Origin: Rhizobium albus
GTDB taxonomy: Bacteria > Pseudomonadota > Alphaproteobacteria > Rhizobiales > Rhizobiaceae
Direction of reading: 5' to 3'
Assembly (NCBI GenBank): GCA_030160035.1
Contig: BSNO01000003.1
Coordinates: 186,001 to 250,000 of the forward strand
Length of the DNA stretch: 64,000 bases
The position numbers and the translations under genes were made by a program. The notes beneath the pieces are model-generated. The model ran no database searches. It was not told the origin of the DNA and worked only from the letters and a program-made list of their open reading frames with translations. Positions 60,536 to 64,000 of the stretch are shown here, piece after piece; the first letter of the stretch is position 1; each line of letters starts with the position of its first letter.

Positions 60536-60922
60536 TCATCGGCGACGGCCGTCGACCGAAAGGGTGCCGGGGCCGGTTGCAGCGAGCAGCAGGAAGCCGC
60601 CAGCAAGACCGAGATTCTTGAGGAACTGCGTCATCTGGTTCTGATCGGCGAAGTCGAAATGCGCGACGACGGCCGAGGCGACGCAGAATGCAGCCAGGGC
60701 GTAGGCAGCAAGGCGTGTCTGAAAACCGACGAGAACGAAGATGCCGCCGATCAGTTCAACGGCGATCGTTGCCCAGGCGAACAAGAGCGGTGCCGGGAAA
60801 CCGAGCGAACCAAGATATCCGGCAAATCCGGCCGGGCCACCAGCAAGCTTGCCATAGCCGCCGGCGATGAAAAGAAGCGCGAGGAAAACGCGCGCGACGA
60901 GTACGAGAGTGCTGTTGGGCAT
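60536..60922 (-). CDS. DoxX-family membrane protein
   Basis: A 128-residue inner-membrane protein with four TM helices (VLVARVFLALLFIAGGYGKL, LLFAWATIAVELIGGIFVLV, YALAAFCVASAVVAHF, LAGGFLLLAATGPG). It matches DoxX proteins by length, the FIAGGYGKL motif and the FLKNLGLAGG segment. Such proteins are tied to redox homeostasis or quinone-linked activities. It is a single gene. Confidence 0.88.
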   Translation of the reverse strand: MPNSTLVLVARVFLALLFIAGGYGKLAGGPAGFAGYLGSLGFPAPLLFAWATIAVELIGGIFVLVGFQTRLAAYALAAFCVASAVVAHFDFADQNQMTQFLKNLGLAGGFLLLAATGPGTLSVDGRRR

Positions 60923-61029
60923 GGGAGGTCCTTGAGATGCGGTTCAGCCTCCAATGACAGAAGTTCAGATCCTAACATAGATGAACGAACAACGACAGAT
61001 CGTATCCCTGAAGTGAACACTGGGTCGCG

Positions 61030-62421
61030 CTAGCCGGGGCGCACCATGTCAGCGGGCTGAACCAAGCGGTCGTAATCTTCTGCCGCGACCTTGCCGCTCT
61101 TGATGGCTTCTTCTTTCAGCGTCGTCCCGTTCTTGTGCGCAGCTTTGGCGATCGCGGCAGCAGCGTCATAGCCGACGGTCGGTGCGAGCGCCGTGACCAG
61201 CATGAGAGAGCGCCCGACGAGATCGGCGATGTGATCGCGGTTGGCGGTGATGCCGGCAACGCAATTGTCGGCGAAGGAACGCATCGCATCCGTCAAAAGC
61301 CGGATCGAGCGCAGAACGTTGAAGGCGATGACGGGCTTGAACACGTTAAGCTCGAAATGGCCCTGGCTCGCGGCAAAACCGACAGCCGCATTGTTGCCGT
61401 GGATCTCAACCGCCACCATGGTCAGCGCTTCGGCCTGGGTGGGGTTGACCTTGCCCGGCATGATCGACGAGCCCGGCTCGTTCTCCGGCAGGGAGAGTTC
61501 GCCAAGACCGGACCGCGGGCCGGATCCCAAAAAGCGGATATCGTTTGCGATCTTGAAGAGATCGCCGGCCAGCGCGGCCAGCGAACCGTGGAAGTGGGCG
61601 AGCGCGCCGTGGGATGCGAGCGCCTCGAACTTGTTCGGCGCAGTCCGGAACGGAAGGCCGGTCAATTTTTCGACCTCGGCGGCAAAACGGGTGTCGAACC
61701 CTTCCGGTGCATTGAGACCGGTGCCGACGGCGGTGCCGCCTTGCGCCAGAAGCATCACGTCATTGAGCGATGTCTCGATCTGGTGGCGGGCACGCACGAG
61801 TGCCGCATGGTAGCCGGAAAATTCCTGGCCCAGCGTCAGCGGCGTCGCATCCTGCGTGTGGGTGCGGCCGATCTTCACGATATCGTCGAACTCGGCGGCC
61901 TTTGCACCGATCGCCCCTGCCAGATGGTCGAGAGCTGGGATGAGCGCCTTGCGCGTTTCTACAGCGGCGGCGATGTGCATGGCTGTCGGAAACGTGTCGT
62001 TCGACGACTGGCTCATATTGACGTGGTCGTTCGGGTGAACCGGCGTCTTCGAGCCAAGCGTCCCGCCAAGCAATTCGATCGCCCGGTTCGAGATCACCTC
62101 ATTGGCGTTCATGTTGGACTGCGTGCCGGAACCGGTCTGCCAGACCACCAGGGGAAACTCGTCGTCGAACTTGCCGGCGGCAACTTCGGCGGCGGCGCGC
62201 ACGATCGTCTTGCCAATCGCCGGATCAAGCCGGCCAAGCGCCATATTCGTCTCCGCCGCGGCCTGCTTGACGGTGCCGAGCGCGTGTACGAGAGGCGCAG
62301 GCATCCGCTCCCCGCCGATCTTGAAGTTCATGAGCGAGCGTTCGGTCTGCGCGCCCCAGTAACGGTCATTGGCAACGTCGATGGCGCCAAACGTGTCGGT
62401 TTCCGTGCGGGTGGCGGTCAT
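61030..62421 (-). CDS. fumC: Fumarate hydratase class II
   Basis: A 463-residue oxygen-stable fumarase of the TCA cycle. The superfamily signature [13 protein letters not shown] is present, together with [37 protein letters not shown] and [16 protein letters not shown], covering the A, B and C sites. Length and start ([15 protein letters not shown]) are standard. Confidence 0.97.
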   Translation of the reverse strand: MTATRTETDTFGAIDVANDRYWGAQTERSLMNFKIGGERMPAPLVHALGTVKQAAAETNMALGRLDPAIGKTIVRAAAEVAAGKFDDEFPLVVWQTGSGTQSNMNANEVISNRAIELLGGTLGSKTPVHPNDHVNMSQSSNDTFPTAMHIAAAVETRKALIPALDHLAGAIGAKAAEFDDIVKIGRTHTQDATPLTLGQEFSGYHAALVRARHQIETSLNDVMLLAQGGTAVGTGLNAPEGFDTRFAAEVEKLTGLPFRTAPNKFEALASHGALAHFHGSLAALAGDLFKIANDIRFLGSGPRSGLGELSLPENEPGSSIMPGKVNPTQAEALTMVAVEIHGNNAAVGFAASQGHFELNVFKPVIAFNVLRSIRLLTDAMRSFADNCVAGITANRDHIADLVGRSLMLVTALAPTVGYDAAAAIAKAAHKNGTTLKEEAIKSGKVAAEDYDRLVQPADMVRPG

Positions 62422-62510
62422 GCCGTCTCCTTATTGCTCATGGCGTGGGCTTGTCTGGAAATGGGGGCAGGCGACCGGCATGACAACCGGAGAGGCTCCG
62501 CCACGCCGCT

Positions 62511-63287
62511 TCAACTGCCGAACAGCTGCTGGATCGTCTGGGTTATGGCGAGTGTGCAGATGACGACACCGACCGCGCGCAGAAGGACCTTCTCCGGGAT
62601 GTGGCGGACCATCCAGCCGGCAAGCGGCGCTGCCATCAGGCCACCGACGATCAGTCCGGCGATGGAGGCAAGATGGTTGGAAAGATCGCCCGCATCCTCC
62701 CAATGGCCGGTGATGAGCGCGATGAGGAAGGCCAGCGACACCGAAAGGGTGATCAGGAACTCGCTCGCATTCACGGTGCCGATCACATAGCGCGGCGCGC
62801 CGCCGGCTCCCAGAAGGCCGGTCGTCACGATCGGCCCCCAGCCGCCACCGCCCGAGGCATCGAGAAAGCCGCCCGTGAGGCCGAGCGGCGCCACCAGCTT
62901 GCCGCTGACCGGCTTGCTCGGAAGCTTGCGGAAGGAGCGAACGAAGATCCAGACGCCCAGGGCGGCCAGATAGGTGGTGATGAAGGGCTTGATCGCCGAT
63001 CCGTCGATCGAGGTCAGCACATAGGCTCCGGTCACGCCGCCGAGAATGCCGAAGGGAGCGAGCCGGGCAAAAAGTTTCCAGTCGATGTTGCGGTGATAGA
63101 GGTGTGCGCTGCCAGACGCAGCGGTGGTGAAGAGTTCTGCAGCGTGGACGGATGCGGAAACCTGGGCAGGCGGCAGGCCGACGCCGAGCAGCACGGTGGA
63201 GGAGATGACACCATAAGCCATGCCAAGCGCGCCATCGACTGCCTGTGCGAGGAAGCCGACGAGAGCGAAAGTGAAAAAGTCGAGCAC
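62511..63287 (-). CDS. TSUP-family sulfite/anion exporter (TauE/SafE)
   Basis: A 258-residue inner-membrane protein with eight TM helices in two repeats, starting FALVGFLAQAVDGALGMAYG and with the paired motif GLTGGFLDASGGGGWGP that marks TauE/SafE family transporters. The start codon is GTG at 63287 with GGAGA upstream. Export or uptake of small anions such as sulfite or organosulfonates is inferred from the family. The sulfolipid operon in the same window uses sulfite, but the distance of about 50 kb gives no direct link. Confidence 0.88.
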   Translation of the reverse strand: MLDFFTFALVGFLAQAVDGALGMAYGVISSTVLLGVGLPPAQVSASVHAAELFTTAASGSAHLYHRNIDWKLFARLAPFGILGGVTGAYVLTSIDGSAIKPFITTYLAALGVWIFVRSFRKLPSKPVSGKLVAPLGLTGGFLDASGGGGWGPIVTTGLLGAGGAPRYVIGTVNASEFLITLSVSLAFLIALITGHWEDAGDLSNHLASIAGLIVGGLMAAPLAGWMVRHIPEKVLLRAVGVVICTLAITQTIQQLFGS

Positions 63288-63530
63288 CTGGTATCTCCAG
63301 CCTGAGGTCGCCGGACATTAGGGCTGCCGACCGCTTCCCGAAAGCACCACAATTGCGTCGTCGCGGCATCGCGGCGAACAGCTTTGCGCCATGAACCCTT
63401 CCCGCGCAATCGCGGCTCGCGCTTCGCCATGAACGGTGCGTTATCGTTGCCGGGTCTGGCAATGCCTCAAGGAGAGACCACCTATTGCCTGACAGTTCGT
63501 CGATAAAAAACAAGCAAGGAGCTTCACCTG

Positions 63531-64000
63531 ATGCGGCAGCTTTCAGATTTTCCGATCACCGAGCGGTGGCCGGCCACGAAACCGGATGCGATCCAACTCT
63601 ATTCCTTCGCCACGCCCAACGGCGTCAAAGTGTCGATCGCATTGGAGGAACTGGGGCTTTCTTACGAGGCGCATCTGGTTCGCATCGGAAAGGATGATCA
63701 AAAGACGGACGCATTCCTGTCGCTCAACCCCAACGGCAAGATCCCCGCGATCATCGACCCGAACGGCCCTGGCGGCGAGCCGATCGGCCTCTTTGAATCG
63801 GGTGCAATCCTTCAGTATCTTGCAGAAAAAACCGGAAGGCTCCTGCCGCAGGATCCCGCAAGGCGCATCGAGACGCTGCAATGGGTCTATTTCCAGATGG
63901 GCGGCGTTGGGCCGATGTTCGGCCAGTTCGGGCATTTCTACAAATTCGCCGCCGACAAGGTGAAGGATCCTTATCCGGTCGAGCGCTACGGCAACGAAGC
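63531..64000 (+). CDS. Glutathione S-transferase, truncated by the window edge
   Basis: The first 156 residues of a GST of the YfcG/Ure2p-like group: thioredoxin fold with IQLYSFATPNGVKVSIALEE, the cis-Pro NPNGKIPAIID and the glutathione-binding ESGAILQYLAEKTG. The helical domain begins QWVYFQMGGVGPMFGQ, typical of the group. AAGGA lies 11 bases before the ATG at 63531. The gene continues past the right edge. Confidence 0.88.
   Translation, partial: MRQLSDFPITERWPATKPDAIQLYSFATPNGVKVSIALEELGLSYEAHLVRIGKDDQKTDAFLSLNPNGKIPAIIDPNGPGGEPIGLFESGAILQYLAEKTGRLLPQDPARRIETLQWVYFQMGGVGPMFGQFGHFYKFAADKVKDPYPVERYGNE

Overview
The window reads as core chromosome of an alphaproteobacterium of the order Hyphomicrobiales (Rhizobiales). 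It is GC-rich. It carries a CtrA/ChpT/SciP cell-cycle module next to a FliJ-like gene, an sqdB-sqdD-sqdC sulfolipid operon, a short-form hisG partnered with hisZ and hisS, an RpoH with its signature motif, and Omp25-like porins. I cannot place it to genus. I see no rRNA, tRNA, CRISPR array, insertion sequence or prophage. The right edge cuts a glutathione S-transferase gene.

Layout. 0-6 kb: a LuxR-type HTH protein, 5-formyl-THF cyclo-ligase, a YmdB phosphoesterase, TerC, a stress FMN-barrel protein, a degenerate metallo-beta-lactamase-fold protein, YebC and an SH3 protein with an Arg/Glu-rich tail. 6-10 kb: a luciferase-like monooxygenase divergent from ruvC-ruvA-ruvB, then a small conserved protein. 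10-13 kb: sqdB-sqdD-sqdC on the minus strand. 13-24 kb: ybgC, trkH, then tolQ-tolR-tolA-tolB-pal-cpoB, tilS and ftsH. 24-30 kb: glmM, two beta-barrel outer membrane proteins and a tandem family of tiny secreted proteins. 30-34 kb: serC, serA, an FKBP isomerase and a DUF2945 protein. 34-43 kb: a chemoreceptor, an acetyltransferase, a DMT exporter, purA, a 792-residue acidic repeat protein, cytochrome b561 and YceI. 42-48 kb: rpoH, rluD-like, a small membrane protein, a TrmH-type methylase, a coiled-coil membrane protein and a DUF1134 protein. 48-52 kb: chpT, a CheY-like protein, ctrA, a fliJ-like gene, a PepSY-like protein and sciP. 52-64 kb: mnmA, two L,D-transpeptidases, tag, hisS-hisZ-hisG, DoxX, fumC, a TSUP transporter and the partial GST.

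Most of the window is housekeeping, with a strong envelope and cell-division theme (Tol-Pal, FtsH, GlmM, L,D-transpeptidases, outer membrane proteins) and the CtrA phosphorelay that times division. Two perfect TTAA-N7-TTAA CtrA-type boxes sit just upstream of the two outer membrane protein genes. Single-mismatch versions lie upstream of sciP, tolQ, pal, chpT and the chemoreceptor. Four GANTC methylation sites are clustered upstream of ctrA.

The least explained items are the tandem array of small secreted proteins at 28427-29618 with repeated upstream DNA, a low-GC in-frame segment inside hisS (about 57600-57840), an 11-copy hexanucleotide repeat in the 792-residue protein, and a palindromic element upstream of the sqdD start region at 11762-11837.
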